A stretch of DNA of 64,000 nt from JACCZR01 sp963830065 (GCA_963830065.1 CAWHLA010000010.1:220521-284520), one strand, 5' to 3'. Shown: positions 1 through 8,787, counted from the stretch's first letter. Notes: generated from the sequence alone by a model not told the origin. A program made the numbers and translations.

Positions 1-871
1 CTTCTCGTCGGGGAAGTCCTCGATCTCCTTGGGGCCGACGATCATGCCCTCCGGGATCTGGATGTGGCCCAGGCTGCGGCCGATGTTGGTGTTCTTGCGC
101 ATCGACCGGCCCACCAGCGCCACCTTGCGCCCCAGCGCCGAGGCGGCGTCGACCACCTGCTGCACGCGGTGGATGTTCGAGGCGAACGAGGTGACGACGA
201 TCCGTCCCGCAGCAGCGGCTGAACGTCTCCTCCAGGCGGGGGCCGACGCCGGACTCCGAGGGCGACATGCCCGCCCGGTCGGCGTTGGTGGAGTCCCCTC
301 CCAGCAACAGCAGCCCCTCGCGGCCCAGCTCGGCGAGCCGGGAGACGTCTGCGGGCACGCCGTCGACCGGCGTTTGGTCGAACTTGTAGTCCCCGGTCAG
401 GAGCGCGGTCCCCAGCTCGCAGGTCAGCGCCACCGCGAAGGCGTCGGGGATCGAGTGGGTCATCTTGACCATCTCGACGCCGAACGGGCCGGCATCGAAG
501 GTCTCCCCCGCCTTGACGTCGGTGATCTCGACCTCGCGCAGGCGGTGCTCGTCGAGCTTGGAGCGCACCATCGCCGAGGTGAGCGGCCCGCCGTAGATCG
601 GCGGTGTGCTGTCGAGCTGGCGCAGGACGAAGGGCAGGGCACCGACGTGGTCCTCGTGGCCGTGGGTCAGGACGATCGCCTCGATGTCCTCGGCCCGCTC
701 GCGCAGGTAGGTGAAGTCCGGCAGCACCAGGTCCACACCGAGCTGGTCCGGGGTGGGGAACATCAGCCCGGTGTCGACCACCACAATCCGCCCGTCGTAC
801 TCGACGACGGTCATGTTCTTGCCGATCTCGCCGAGCCCCCCCAGCGGGAGCACTCGCAGGGTGGAGCTCAA
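1..871 (-). CDS. rnj: Ribonuclease J, N-terminal part (runs off the window, one frame break)
   Basis: RNase J is a cytoplasmic metallo-beta-lactamase/beta-CASP ribonuclease with 5'-3' exo- and endonuclease activity in mRNA decay and rRNA maturation. The translation from a TTG at 871 begins MSSTLRVLPLGGLGEIGKNM, typical of the family, and carries the zinc motif THGHEDH at residues 69-75; a later stretch has GGDSTNADR. The TTG overlaps the dapA stop, so the two are translationally coupled, and dapA-rnj is a common actinobacterial order. The frame breaks near 205-215: removing one G restores GRIVVTSFASNIHRVQQ. The C-terminal RNA-binding part lies beyond base 1. The family identity is certain; the break is probably a sequence error. 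Confidence 0.92.
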   Translation of the reverse strand, partial: MSSTLRVLPLGGLGEIGKNMTVVEYDGRIVVVDTGLMFPTPDQLGVDLVLPDFTYLRERAEDIEAIVLTHGHEDHVGALPFVLRQLDSTPPIYGGPLTSAMVRSKLDEHRLREVEITDVKAGETFDAGPFGVEMVKMTHSIPDAFAVALTCELGTALLTGDYKFDQTPVDGVPADVSRLAELGREGLLLLGGDSTNADRAGMSPSESGVGPRLEETFSRCCGTDRRHLVRLEHPPRAAGGRRRLGAGAQGGAGGPVDAQEHQHRPQPGPHPDPGGHDRRPQGDRGLPRRE

Positions 872-1719
872 ACCGCGCTCAGCAGCCCTTGGCGCTCGAG
901 CGCCTCACGCAGCGTCGCCGCCTCGTCTTCGCTGACCTCGACGTAGGGAAGCCGGGGGACGCCGACGTCCCGTCCGAGCATCCCGAATGCGCCCTTGATC
1001 GAGGCGGCCGGGGGGGCCACGGTCAGCGCCTGGTAGAGCGGCTTGAGGGACTCGTGGATCTCGCGCCGGCTGTCGGGCTCGTCGATCATCCGCCGCATCT
1101 GCGGGCCGGCCAGGTGGGAGGCCACCAGGATGCCGCCACCGCCGCCCATGTCGAGCACCTCGGGAAGCATGTCGTCGTTGCCGGCGAGGGTGGTCAGGCC
1201 CTCGATCGGCTCGAGCTCCTCGTAGCGGGCCTGCTTGACCGCCACCACGTTGTCGATCTCGGCCAGCTCGCGCAGCAGGTCGTTGGGCATGTCGATCGCG
1301 CACCGCTGCGGAATGTTGTAGAGCACCACCGGCAGCTCGGTCGCGGCAGCGACGGCCTGGAAGTGGGCGAGGATCCCGCGCCGGTTGGGCCGGTTGTAGT
1401 ACGGGGTGACGGCCAGCACGGCGTCCACGCCCAGGCCCGAGGCGCGCTCGGTCAGCTCGGCGCTGTGCTTGGTGTCGTTGGACCCGGTCCCGGCGATCAC
1501 GGGGGCGTCGCCCGACTCGGCCACGGCGAGCTCCCACAGGCGGCACTTCTCGTCGTCGCTGAGCGTGGAGCCCTCGCCGGTGGTGCCGGCCACGACGAGC
1601 CCGTCCGAGCCCCCTTCGTCCAGGAGGTGACGGGCGAGCGAGACGAAGGCGTCTTCGTCGATCGCGCCGTCCGCCCCGAACGGGGTGACCATCGCGGTGA
1701 GGATTCCGCCTATCGCCAC
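868..1719 (-). CDS. dapA: 4-hydroxy-tetrahydrodipicolinate synthase
   Basis: DapA condenses pyruvate with aspartate semialdehyde, the first committed step of lysine and diaminopimelate synthesis, in the cytoplasm. The 283-residue protein has the family's usual length and a TIM-barrel pattern: the GTTGEGSTLS loop (45-54), the catalytic Tyr in LYNIPQR (Y134) and the Schiff-base Lys in AVKQA (K162). It starts at GTG 1719 and its stop overlaps the TTG start of rnj. dapB lies 1.6 kb upstream on the same strand, separated by unrelated genes. Some dihydrodipicolinate-synthase-like lyases share this fold, but linkage to dapB and rnj supports DapA. Confidence 0.93.
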   Translation of the reverse strand: MAIGGILTAMVTPFGADGAIDEDAFVSLARHLLDEGGSDGLVVAGTTGEGSTLSDDEKCRLWELAVAESGDAPVIAGTGSNDTKHSAELTERASGLGVDAVLAVTPYYNRPNRRGILAHFQAVAAATELPVVLYNIPQRCAIDMPNDLLRELAEIDNVVAVKQARYEELEPIEGLTTLAGNDDMLPEVLDMGGGGGILVASHLAGPQMRRMIDEPDSRREIHESLKPLYQALTVAPPAASIKGAFGMLGRDVGVPRLPYVEVSEDEAATLREALERQGLLSAV

Positions 1720-1746
1720 GCCGCGATTATGTCAGCGGCGCGAGAC

Positions 1747-2157
1747 CTATTGAATCGGCTTGAACGGGTCCGGCGTTGGGTTGTTCTCGCCCTGCACGGC
1801 CGGCGGCTGCTCCTCGGGCATCGGCTCCTCGGTCTGGGGAGGCGGCTCAGAGCCCGTGGCGGGCTGGCCTGCGGGCGCCACCGGCGTGGCGGGCGGGGTC
1901 GCGGCGGGCGGGCCCGGCTCGGTGCCCGGCATCGGCGGGGTCGAGGGCGGCACGGGCGGGGAGGCCGCAGCGGGCGGGGACGCCGCAGCGGGCTGGCCCT
2001 CCTGGGGGATCGGGCGGCCGTGGTTGTCGTACTGCACCGGCGCGGGCTGTCCTCCGGCGGCCTTCTGCTGCTGGTTCTCGTTGAAGCTCTTCTGCGTCTC
2101 GTCGATCTTCTGCTGTGCCTGGTCGGCCAGCTTTTTGGCTTTGTCCATGAAGCCCAT
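1747..2157 (-). CDS. Small proline-rich protein of unknown function
   Basis: This 136-residue protein is not a family I recognise. The first 35 residues (MGFMDKAKKLADQAQQKIDE and following) look like a short charged amphipathic helix rich in Lys, Gln and Glu. From about residue 37 it becomes low-complexity Pro/Ala/Gly/Glu sequence with repeated PAAASPP-like units. The ATG at 2157 is preceded by an AGGAG ribosome site. There is no signal peptide or membrane segment. Helical starts of the form MGFMDKAK.LA are common in small actinobacterial proteins with disordered tails. It sits between dapA and the divergent DUF3052 gene; 74 bases separate the two divergent starts and presumably hold both promoters. 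Confidence 0.6.
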   Translation of the reverse strand: MGFMDKAKKLADQAQQKIDETQKSFNENQQQKAAGGQPAPVQYDNHGRPIPQEGQPAAASPPAAASPPVPPSTPPMPGTEPGPPAATPPATPVAPAGQPATGSEPPPQTEEPMPEEQPPAVQGENNPTPDPFKPIQ

Positions 2158-2232
2158 GTCTGCTCCTCTTTCCTCTGGAGAATCGCACGATAGCTGAGCG
2201 AACTTGGCGCGTAGAATGCAGTGCCGCCCACG

Positions 2233-2658
2233 ATGGCCCCGGAGCGCGACTACAGCCACCGCAGCACCGTTCAGAAGCTGGGCATGGCGCCCCAGCAGCG
2301 GGTGGAGGTGGCCGGCGACGTGGGCCCGGGGCTGCGCCGCGACGTCAAGGAGGCCATCGGGCGCGGCCTGGTCCGGTCCGGTGAGCTGGACGTCGCGATC
2401 GTGCTCGTGCAGTCGCCCGAGGAGGCCGAGGAGGCGCTGGCCGCCTACCGGCCCCGGATCCGCGACACCGGCTCCTTGTGGCTCATCACCCGCAAGCGCG
2501 GTCACGACGGCTACCTCAACCAGATGACCCTCGTGCCCCACGGCAAGCGCCACGGCCTGATCGACAACAAGACCTGCTCGATCGACGCCGAGCGCTCGGG
2601 CATCCGCTTCGTGGTCCCGCGCGCGCTGCGCAAGCCGGCGCGCGAAGCCGCGGCTTAG
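2233..2658 (+). CDS. DUF3052-like protein
   Basis: A 141-residue soluble protein beginning MAPERDYSHRSTVQKLGMAP. The N-terminal LGM.P.QRV pattern, the acidic middle and the segment DTGSLWLITRKRGHDGYLNQ resemble DUF3052, small actinobacterial proteins of unknown role in which a hydrophobic strand is followed by a basic loop. I prefer the ATG at 2233 over the in-frame GTG at 2221 because it starts directly at the conserved-looking part. It is the only plus-strand gene in the first 17 kb, is divergent from the Pro-rich gene, and overlaps the convergent HD-GYP gene by four bases. The family assignment is from memory of the pattern. Confidence 0.6.
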   Translation: MAPERDYSHRSTVQKLGMAPQQRVEVAGDVGPGLRRDVKEAIGRGLVRSGELDVAIVLVQSPEEAEEALAAYRPRIRDTGSLWLITRKRGHDGYLNQMTLVPHGKRHGLIDNKTCSIDAERSGIRFVVPRALRKPAREAAA

Positions 2659-3317
2659 TCCAGCGGGGCGCCCGCGCCGCGATCCAGCGCGGCCGTCATC
2701 GCGCTGACCACGTCGGGGTCGAACTGGGTGCCGGCGTTGGACTCCAGCTCCGCGCGCGCGTCGGCCTCGCTCATGGCGCGCCGGTACGGACGGTCGGAGA
2801 CCATCGCGTGGTAGGCGTCGACGACGAACACGATCCGCGCGCCGATCGGGATCTGCGAGCCGCGCAGGCCGTCGGGGTAGCCGGCGCCGTCCCAGCGCTC
2901 GTGGTCGTGGCGGACGATCTGGCGCACGCCGCTGAGGAACGGGACCGGAGCCAGGATCTGCTCGCCGACCACCGGGTGGCGCTTGATCACCGAGAACTCC
3001 TCCGCGGTGAGCGGGCCGGGCTTGGTCAGGATGGCGTCGGGCACCGCGATCTTGCCGATGTCGTGGAAGATCGCCCCGTAGCGCACGGTCTCGAGGTCTG
3101 ACTCGGGCAGCTGAAGCTCGCGGCCGACCTCGACGGCCAGCTCGGCGATCCAGCGCGCCGTCGGCCTCGTAGTCGTTGGACGACTGCGCCCTGCCGGTGG
3201 CGATGACGCGGCCGAAGAGGCCCTCGTCGGCCTCGCGGCGGTGGCCGATGAAGTCGTCGGGCACGCCGTGGGCCGCCACGGCGTGGGGGCCGAACATCCG
3301 CACGGCTCGGCATCCAC
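2655..3317 (-). CDS. HD-GYP domain protein with a GAF-like remnant (frame break)
   Basis: HD-GYP proteins hydrolyse cyclic di-GMP. The intact frame shows the signature set: FHDIGKIAVPD, KRHPVVGEQI, RHDHERWDGAGYPDGL and VVDAYHAMVSDRPYR, covering the last 165 residues or so. Upstream, another frame reads DEGLFGRVIATGRAQSSNDYEA, which resembles the end of a GAF sensor domain. Removing one base near 3150-3162 joins the two. The first codons are unclear: a good Shine-Dalgarno precedes GTG 3317 and ATG 3313, but both lie out of frame with the GAF-like stretch. The gene is short for a GAF-HD-GYP protein and is squeezed behind dapB, so the 5' end may be truncated. Confidence 0.75.
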   Translation of the reverse strand: MDAEPCGCSAPTPWRPTACPTTSSATAARPTRASSAASSPPAGRSRPTTTRPTARWIAELAVEVGRELQLPESDLETVRYGAIFHDIGKIAVPDAILTKPGPLTAEEFSVIKRHPVVGEQILAPVPFLSGVRQIVRHDHERWDGAGYPDGLRGSQIPIGARIVFVVDAYHAMVSDRPYRRAMSEADARAELESNAGTQFDPDVVSAMTAALDRGAGAPLD

Positions 3318-3337
3318 CTTTCGGCCAGATTCAGGCG

Positions 3338-3994
3338 CTAGAGCAGGGTCTCCAGGCCGATTGTGAGCTGCTGGTCAAGTTGGCCAACCCTTCTAACCGC
3401 AAGCAATACCCCAGGCATGAACGACTCGCGTGAGATGGTGTCGTGACGGATGGTCAGAGTCTGGGCCTCTCCCCCGAAGATGACCTCCTGACAGGCCACC
3501 AGCCCCGGCAGGCGGACCGAGTGAATCGGCTCGTGCACGTTCCCGCCCGCCTCCTCGATCAGCTGGGCCGTGCGGATCGCGGTGCCGGACGGGGCGTCCA
3601 GCTTGGCCGGGTGGTGCAGCTCGGTGATCTCGCACTCGCCCATGTGGGGGGCGGCCAGCTTCGCCGCCTCCATCATCAGCACTGCCCCGATGGCGAAGTT
3701 CGGCGCGTAGAAGAGGTTGGCTGTGCCGACCCCCTCCAGCTCGGTGAGGTCGGCGCCCGTGGTTCCCACCACGCAGTGCACGCCGGCCTCGAGGCACTCG
3801 CGCGCGTTGGCCGCCGCGGTGTCGGGGGTGGAGAAGTCCACCACCACCTCGGCGTCGTCCAGCACGTCGGCCAGCGAGGTGCCCAGCGACGGGTCCGCAC
3901 GGCCGGTCAGGTTCATGTCCTCGGCGCCCTCGACCGCGGCGCACACGGTCTGGCCCATGCGCCCTGCGGCGCCCGAGACCGCTACCGAGATCAC
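3338..3994 (-). CDS. dapB: 4-hydroxy-tetrahydrodipicolinate reductase
   Basis: DapB reduces the DapA product with NAD(P)H in lysine and diaminopimelate synthesis. The 218-residue protein has the Rossmann dinucleotide loop GAAGRMG (8-14) and the catalytic/substrate motif ELHHPAKLDAPSGTA (125-139) with H127/H128, K131 and the SGTA dipicolinate loop. It is short compared with the usual 245-270 residues but has all motifs. The GTG start at 3994 overlaps the M16 peptidase stop, so they are probably one transcript; pnp-M16-dapB is a frequent actinobacterial order. Confidence 0.93.
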   Translation of the reverse strand: MISVAVSGAAGRMGQTVCAAVEGAEDMNLTGRADPSLGTSLADVLDDAEVVVDFSTPDTAAANARECLEAGVHCVVGTTGADLTELEGVGTANLFYAPNFAIGAVLMMEAAKLAAPHMGECEITELHHPAKLDAPSGTAIRTAQLIEEAGGNVHEPIHSVRLPGLVACQEVIFGGEAQTLTIRHDTISRESFMPGVLLAVRRVGQLDQQLTIGLETLL

Positions 3995-5361
3995 GCCGCG
4001 GCGAGCTCCGCCCCAGCGAGCCCCTCGCGGAAGATCGCCTCGTCGGGGCCCACGCCGGCGGCCGACATCTGGTTGGGCCCGTAGGTGCTGCGGGCGAGCT
4101 CGGCCACGTCCTCGGCGGTGACGGCGTCGATCTTGGCCAGCAGCTCGTCCAGGCTGAGAATCGGGACGTCCATCAGCACCGCGCTGCCGAGGCGGTTCAT
4201 GCGGGCCAGCGTGGACTCCATGGAGAGCACGGTGCGGCCCTTGACGTTCTCCTTGGCCCGTTCGAGCTCCTCGGCGGGGACGGCGTCGTCCCCGATGCGG
4301 CGGAGCTGGTCGCCGATGATGGCCAGCGCCTCGGCCACGTTGTCGCGCCTGGTGCCGACGTAGACGCCCACCTGGCCGATGTCCACGAAGCTGCTGGCGT
4401 ACGAGTAGACCGCATAGGCCAGGCCGCGCTTCTCGCGCACCTCCTGGAACAGGCGCGACGAGCTCGAGCCGCCCAGCACCGTGTCGAGCACGCGCAGGGC
4501 GAAGCGCCGATCGTCGCCGCGCGCCAGCCCCGGCCCGCCCAGTGCGAGGTGGTACTGCTCGGTGTCCTTGGTGTGGAAGCGCACGGTGGGCGCAGGGAAC
4601 TCGACGGGATCGGAGCCGTTCGATGCGGCTCCGTTGCGATCGCCCAGCAGGCGCTCGGCCTGCGCGACCACCTGCTCGTGCTCCAGGTTGCCGGCTGCGG
4701 CCAGCACCAGGTTCGAGCCCACGTAGCGCGAGTCGTGGTACGCGGCGATGTCGGGGACCGGCACCGACCCGACCACGTCGGCGGAGCCGATGATCGGGCG
4801 ACCCAGCGGGTGGTCGCCGAAGACCGCTCCGGCGAGCACGTCATGGACCTTGTCCGAGGGCTCGTCCTCGTACATGGCGATCTCCTCGATCACCACCTGG
4901 CGCTCGGAGTCCACGTCGCGGTAGGCGGGCGCCAGCATCATGTCCGCGATCACCTCGAGCGCGCGCTCGGAGTGGCGGTCCAGGCAGCGGGCGTAGACCG
5001 AGGTGGTCTCCTTGCCCGTGCCGGCGTTCACCTCGGCGCCCATCCCGTCGAAGATCTGGTCGATCTCCTCGGAGGAGAAGCGCTCGGTGCCCTTGAACAG
5101 CAGGTGCTCCAGGAAGTGCGATATGCCCGCCTGCTCGGGCACCTCGTCCCGGCTGCCCGTGCGCACCCACAGGCCCATCGCCACCGAGCGCACGGACGGC
5201 ATGCGCTCGGTGACCACGCGGAGGCCCGAGGGCAGCTCCGCGGTCTGGTGGGTCTGGGGGGCGTCGGCCAAGTCGGGCTGACCGCTAGCTGCGGTCGGGG
5301 TCCCGACGGGAGTCGCCGCCGCCGTCACGGCCACGCCCGCGGCCGTTGCCGCCGCGGTCAC
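3991..5361 (-). CDS. M16 family zinc metallopeptidase (mitochondrial processing peptidase-like)
   Basis: M16 peptidases are clamshell zinc proteases. The protein has the inverted zinc motif HFLEH (H82, E85, H86) with the downstream acidic ligand in VVIEEIAMYEDEP, then the second M16 lobe with GGSSSSRLFQEVREKRGLAY. The length of about 420-456 residues fits the single-chain bacterial form found downstream of pnp in many Gram-positives. The true start is uncertain: the open frame begins at GTG 5361 inside the end of pnp, but the first 40 residues are low-complexity Ala/Thr and homology-like sequence begins near LPSGLRVVTERMP. A start nearer the pnp stop (for example TTG around 5273) is possible. 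No signal peptide is seen. Confidence 0.88.
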   Translation of the reverse strand: MTAAATAAGVAVTAAATPVGTPTAASGQPDLADAPQTHQTAELPSGLRVVTERMPSVRSVAMGLWVRTGSRDEVPEQAGISHFLEHLLFKGTERFSSEEIDQIFDGMGAEVNAGTGKETTSVYARCLDRHSERALEVIADMMLAPAYRDVDSERQVVIEEIAMYEDEPSDKVHDVLAGAVFGDHPLGRPIIGSADVVGSVPVPDIAAYHDSRYVGSNLVLAAAGNLEHEQVVAQAERLLGDRNGAASNGSDPVEFPAPTVRFHTKDTEQYHLALGGPGLARGDDRRFALRVLDTVLGGSSSSRLFQEVREKRGLAYAVYSYASSFVDIGQVGVYVGTRRDNVAEALAIIGDQLRRIGDDAVPAEELERAKENVKGRTVLSMESTLARMNRLGSAVLMDVPILSLDELLAKIDAVTAEDVAELARSTYGPNQMSAAGVGPDEAIFREGLAGAELAAA

Positions 5362-7545
5362 GTCCGCGACCGCCGCCGCCTCCTCCGCCGCGCGGGCCCT
5401 TGTCGCCCGTGCCCACGGAGGCCAGCTCCTCGGCTGACTTGCCCGCGACGTCGGGGTCCTCGGCCAGGCGCAGGCCGATGCGGCCGCGCTCCTTGTCGAC
5501 CTCGACGACCTTGACCTCGATCTCGTCGCCGCGGTTGAGCACGTCCTCCACCGTGTCCACCCGGGAGCCGGGCGAGACGTTGGAGATGTGCAGCAGGCCG
5601 TCGGTGCCCTTGGCCAGCTCGACGAACGCGCCGAAGGTCGTCGTCTTGACGACCTTGCCGGTGAACTCGTCGCCGACCTCGACCTCCTTGGTCATCTGGC
5701 GGATGCGGTCGACGAGGGCGTCGCCCTGCTCGCCGCTGGCGGCGAACACGCGCACGATGCCGTCGTCGTCGACGTCGATCGTGGCCTCGAACTCCTCGGA
5801 CATGCGCGCGAATGGTCTCGCCGCCCTTGCCGATGATCATGCCGATCTTCTCGGTGTCGATCGGTGATCTGGCCGATGCTCGGCGCGTGGCGCGAGAGCT
5901 CGGGCCGCGGTCCCTCGATGGCCTTGGCCATCTCACCGAGGATGTGCGTGCGTCCCTCCTTGGCCTGCGAGAGCGCGTCGCGCAGGATGTCGAAGGTCAC
6001 GCCGGTGATCTTGATGTCCATCTGAAGGGCGGTGATGCCCTTCTCGGTGCCGGCGACCTTGAAGTCCATGTCGCCCAGGTGGTCCTCCACCCCGGCGATG
6101 TCGGACAGGACGATGTAGTCGTCGCCCTCCTTGATCAGCCCCATGGCGATGCCCGCCACCGGAGCCTTGATCTGCACGCCGGCGTCCATCAGCGCGAGGC
6201 TGGAGCCACACACCGAGGCCATCGAGCGACGAGCCGTTGGACTCGAGGATGTCCGAGACGACGCGGATCGAGTACGGGAACTCCTCCGGGTCCGGGCACA
6301 ACGGGCACCAGGGCGCGCTCGGCGAGCGCTCCGTGGCCGATGTCGCGGCGCTTGGGGCCGCGCATGAAGCCCGCCTCCCCGACCGAGAAGGGCGGGAAGT
6401 TGTAGTGGTGCCAGTAGCGCTTGGTCGTCTCGATGCCGAGCGTGTCCAGGCGCATCTCGTCCCGGGTCGTGCCCAGGGCAGCGACCGACAGGGCCTGCGT
6501 CTGGCCGCGGGTGAAGATGGCGGAGCCGTGAGTGCGCGGGGCCACGCCGACCTCGATCCAGATGGCGCGGATCTCGTCGGCGCCACGGCCGTCGGGACGC
6601 TTCTTGTCGACGGCGATCCGCTGGCGGATCGTGTCCTTCTCGAGCTTGTCGAAGGCGAGCTGGACCGCCGCGCGGCGGTCCTTGTCGTCCTCGTCGGGCG
6701 CGAGGCCCTCGAGGGTCTCGTCCTCGACGCGCTTGGTGGCGTCCTGGCGCTCGAGCTTGTCCTCGACCTGCGTGGCGGTGGTCAGGGCATCGCCGAAGCG
6801 CTCCTTGACCTCGGAGAGCACGGACTCGTCGACCTGAGGCGGAGTCGATACCGGTCTTCTGCTTGCCCGCCTTCTCGCGCAGCTCGGTCTGGGCCTGGCA
6901 GAGCTTCTTGATCTCGCCGTGGGCGATGTCCAGCGCGTCGAGGATCTCCGCCTCGGAGATCTCGTTGGCGCCGGCCTCGACCATCAGGATGGCCTCCTCG
7001 GTGCCGGCGACGACCAGGTCGAGCGGGCTCTCCTGGATCGACTCCTCCGAGGGGTTGACCAGGATGTCGCCGTCCTCGCTGAGGCCGATGCGCACGGCGC
7101 CGACCGGGACGGGGAACGGGATGTCCGAGACGGCCAGCGCGGCGCTCGCTGCGTTCATGGCGAGCATGTCGTAGGGGTGCTCGTGGTCGATCGACATGGG
7201 GATCGCCACCAGCTGGGTCTCGCGGTGCCAGCCCTTGGGGAAGAGCGGGCGGAGCGGACGGTCGATCATGCGCGCGGTCAGCGTGGCCTTCTCTCCGGCC
7301 CTGCCCTCGCGACGGAAGAACGAGCCGGGGATCTTGCCCGCGGCGTACATGCGCTCCTCGACGTCGACGGTGAGCGGGAGGAAATCCACGTCGCGCTCGT
7401 TGCCGGCTGTGGCGGTGCCGAGCACCATGGTGTCGCCGGCCTGGATGACGACGGATCCGCTGGCCTGCTTGGCGAGCTTGCCGGTCTCGAGAGTGATCTC
7501 GGTACCGCCAATCTCGACAGAGACGCGGGTTGCTTCAGGCTTCAT
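5285..7545 (-). CDS. pnp: Polyribonucleotide nucleotidyltransferase (five frame breaks in this sequence)
   Basis: PNPase degrades RNA phosphorolytically from the 3' end in the cytoplasm. The pieces cover the whole protein: the first RNase PH domain from the ATG at 7545, an all-helical middle, the second RNase PH domain with PDGRGADEIR and SFMRGPKRRDIGHG-like sequence, a KH domain (IGMIIGKGGETIR) and an S1 domain (GDEFTGKVVKTTTFGAFVEL), then a Gly/Arg-rich tail. The total of about 750 codons matches the family. The frame is broken near 6831-6845, 6295-6300, 6225-6232, 5860-5868 and 5803-5812; dropping one base at each restores conserved sequence. Such a hub enzyme is unlikely to be lost, so errors are the best explanation. 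Confidence 0.9.
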
Positions 7546-7558
7546 GTGCTTCCTTTCG

Positions 7559-7577
7559 GCCGCCTCCGGTTGGCGGC
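7559..7577 (-). promoter_or_regulatory. Hairpin in the pnp leader
   Basis: On the minus strand GCCGCC and GGCGGC flank a seven-base loop, just upstream of an AAGGAAG ribosome site and the pnp ATG. In Proteobacteria PNPase autoregulates through a leader stem, and this hairpin could play a similar role, but that is inference from position only. No run of T follows it, so it is not an obvious terminator. Confidence 0.35.
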
Positions 7578-7628
7578 TACTTGTCTAAGACTCTCCGGTA
7601 AGGGGTCGGAATCGAGCCTAGCAACGCC

Positions 7629-8255
7629 TCAGGTGGCGGAAGCCGACGCGCCCTGCGCACGCATGGTGAGCAGCACACTGATGATCAAGATCAGGATCCC
7701 ACCGGCCAGGAAGGCGAAGAACCCGATCGGCGTCACCGCAACCACTCCGAGCACGATCGCGATCCAGCCGATCCACGCCGGCAATGCGCCGTGACGCACC
7801 ACGGAGATCCCCATCGCGAGAAGGAAGATCTGGAGGCCCAGGATGAAGACCAGGAAGTCGGAGCTGTAGAGCGCGCTCAGCGCCTGGATCCCTACCGGCT
7901 GGAGCTTGTTGGCCGTGTCGGCGAGCGCGAAGCTGATCGTGGAGTCGAGCGCGATGCCCGATGCGAAGATGATCGCGCCGCCGAAGGCCACCGCCGACAG
8001 GATGCCTCCGGGGCCCTCTGCGTCGCGCAGCACCCGTCTCAACACCCCCGCGAAGAACACGAAGAAGCTCGCCGCAAGGGTGGCGAGGATGGCTCCCACA
8101 ATGACCGAGTCCTCGTTGTCCACATAGAACCGGACGATCTCCCGCACCGAGTCGTCGGTGTCAGGGCTCTCGCCGGTGACCGCGAACGACACGACCGCGA
8201 GTACGAAGAAGGCCGCACCGGTCAGGGGCGCCCACCTGCTCATGCCTGTGCTCAT
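7629..8255 (-). CDS. Multi-pass membrane protein of unknown function
   Basis: A 208-residue protein with about six hydrophobic segments: near residues 10-27, 50-70, 85-105, 130-152, 158-175 and 178-198. Between the first two lies an acidic loop (GESPDTDDSVREIVRFYVDN) probably facing outside. The pattern resembles DUF4386-like or other small actinobacterial integral membrane proteins, but I do not recognise a named family. Base use is a little less GC-rich and less biased than in its neighbours. It lies between the DsbA-like gene and pnp, where many genomes have rpsO directly followed by pnp, so it appears to be an insertion into that order. Confidence 0.6.
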   Translation of the reverse strand: MSTGMSRWAPLTGAAFFVLAVVSFAVTGESPDTDDSVREIVRFYVDNEDSVIVGAILATLAASFFVFFAGVLRRVLRDAEGPGGILSAVAFGGAIIFASGIALDSTISFALADTANKLQPVGIQALSALYSSDFLVFILGLQIFLLAMGISVVRHGALPAWIGWIAIVLGVVAVTPIGFFAFLAGGILILIISVLLTMRAQGASASAT

Positions 8256-8292
8256 GTCTCTCCCGCTCTAGACAGTGGCTTGGGGCGAGTAT

Positions 8293-8787
8293 CTACCGGA
8301 GCGGGTCGCCGCGCAAGAGCCCGCCCGGGCCCTCAACGAAGAAGGCCGGCGTGTTGGTCACCCCAGCCCGGATCCCGGAGCGGAAGTCGCGCTCCACCCG
8401 CTCCGCGACGGCCTCCGAGCGGCGGTCGCGCTCGAAGCGGTCGAGGTCGAGCCCCATGCGCTCCGCCCGCTGCCACAGGTGGGGGTCGTCGAGGTGTGCC
8501 TGGTCCTCCAGCAGGGAGTCGTGCATCTCCCAGAAGCGCCCCTGCCGCGCCGCTGCCTCGGCCGCGTGAGCGAGGACCCGGGCGCGCGGGTGCTTGGACT
8601 TGACCGGGAAGTGGCGGAACACGCGCGTGAGCGCCTGATCGCGCAGCCTCAGGTGGGCCAGCGCGCAGTGGTGGCACTCGAGGTCGGCGTACTCCACCAC
8701 CAGCGGGCCATCGCCGCGCTGGTGGTCCTCGGGCCCGGGCTCAGGCGGGCTGGCGCTCGTCCAGGGCGTCGAAGATGAGGTTGGCAC
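8293..8787 (-). CDS. DsbA-like thioredoxin-fold protein
   Basis: The 164-residue protein has a CHHC redox motif after VVEYADLE (residues about 38-41 of the chain) and the cis-proline segment VTNTPAFFV near the C-terminus, the pattern of DsbA/thioredoxin_4 proteins. Typical members act as disulfide oxidoreductases, often outside the membrane, but no signal peptide or membrane anchor is visible, so a cytoplasmic role is more likely. The only start giving the whole fold is GTG 8787, which overlaps the peroxiredoxin end by 47 bases. Pairing with the peroxiredoxin suggests shared peroxide or thiol metabolism; the exact electron donor cannot be read from the sequence. Confidence 0.78.
   Translation of the reverse strand: MPTSSSTPWTSASPPEPGPEDHQRGDGPLVVEYADLECHHCALAHLRLRDQALTRVFRHFPVKSKHPRARVLAHAAEAAARQGRFWEMHDSLLEDQAHLDDPHLWQRAERMGLDLDRFERDRRSEAVAERVERDFRSGIRAGVTNTPAFFVEGPGGLLRGDPLR

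Noticed and set aside
5800..6850. Programmed ribosomal frameshifting in pnp
   Set aside because: No slippery heptamer or pseudoknot pattern recurs at the five sites, and PNPase is not known to use frameshifting; one-base sequence errors explain it better.
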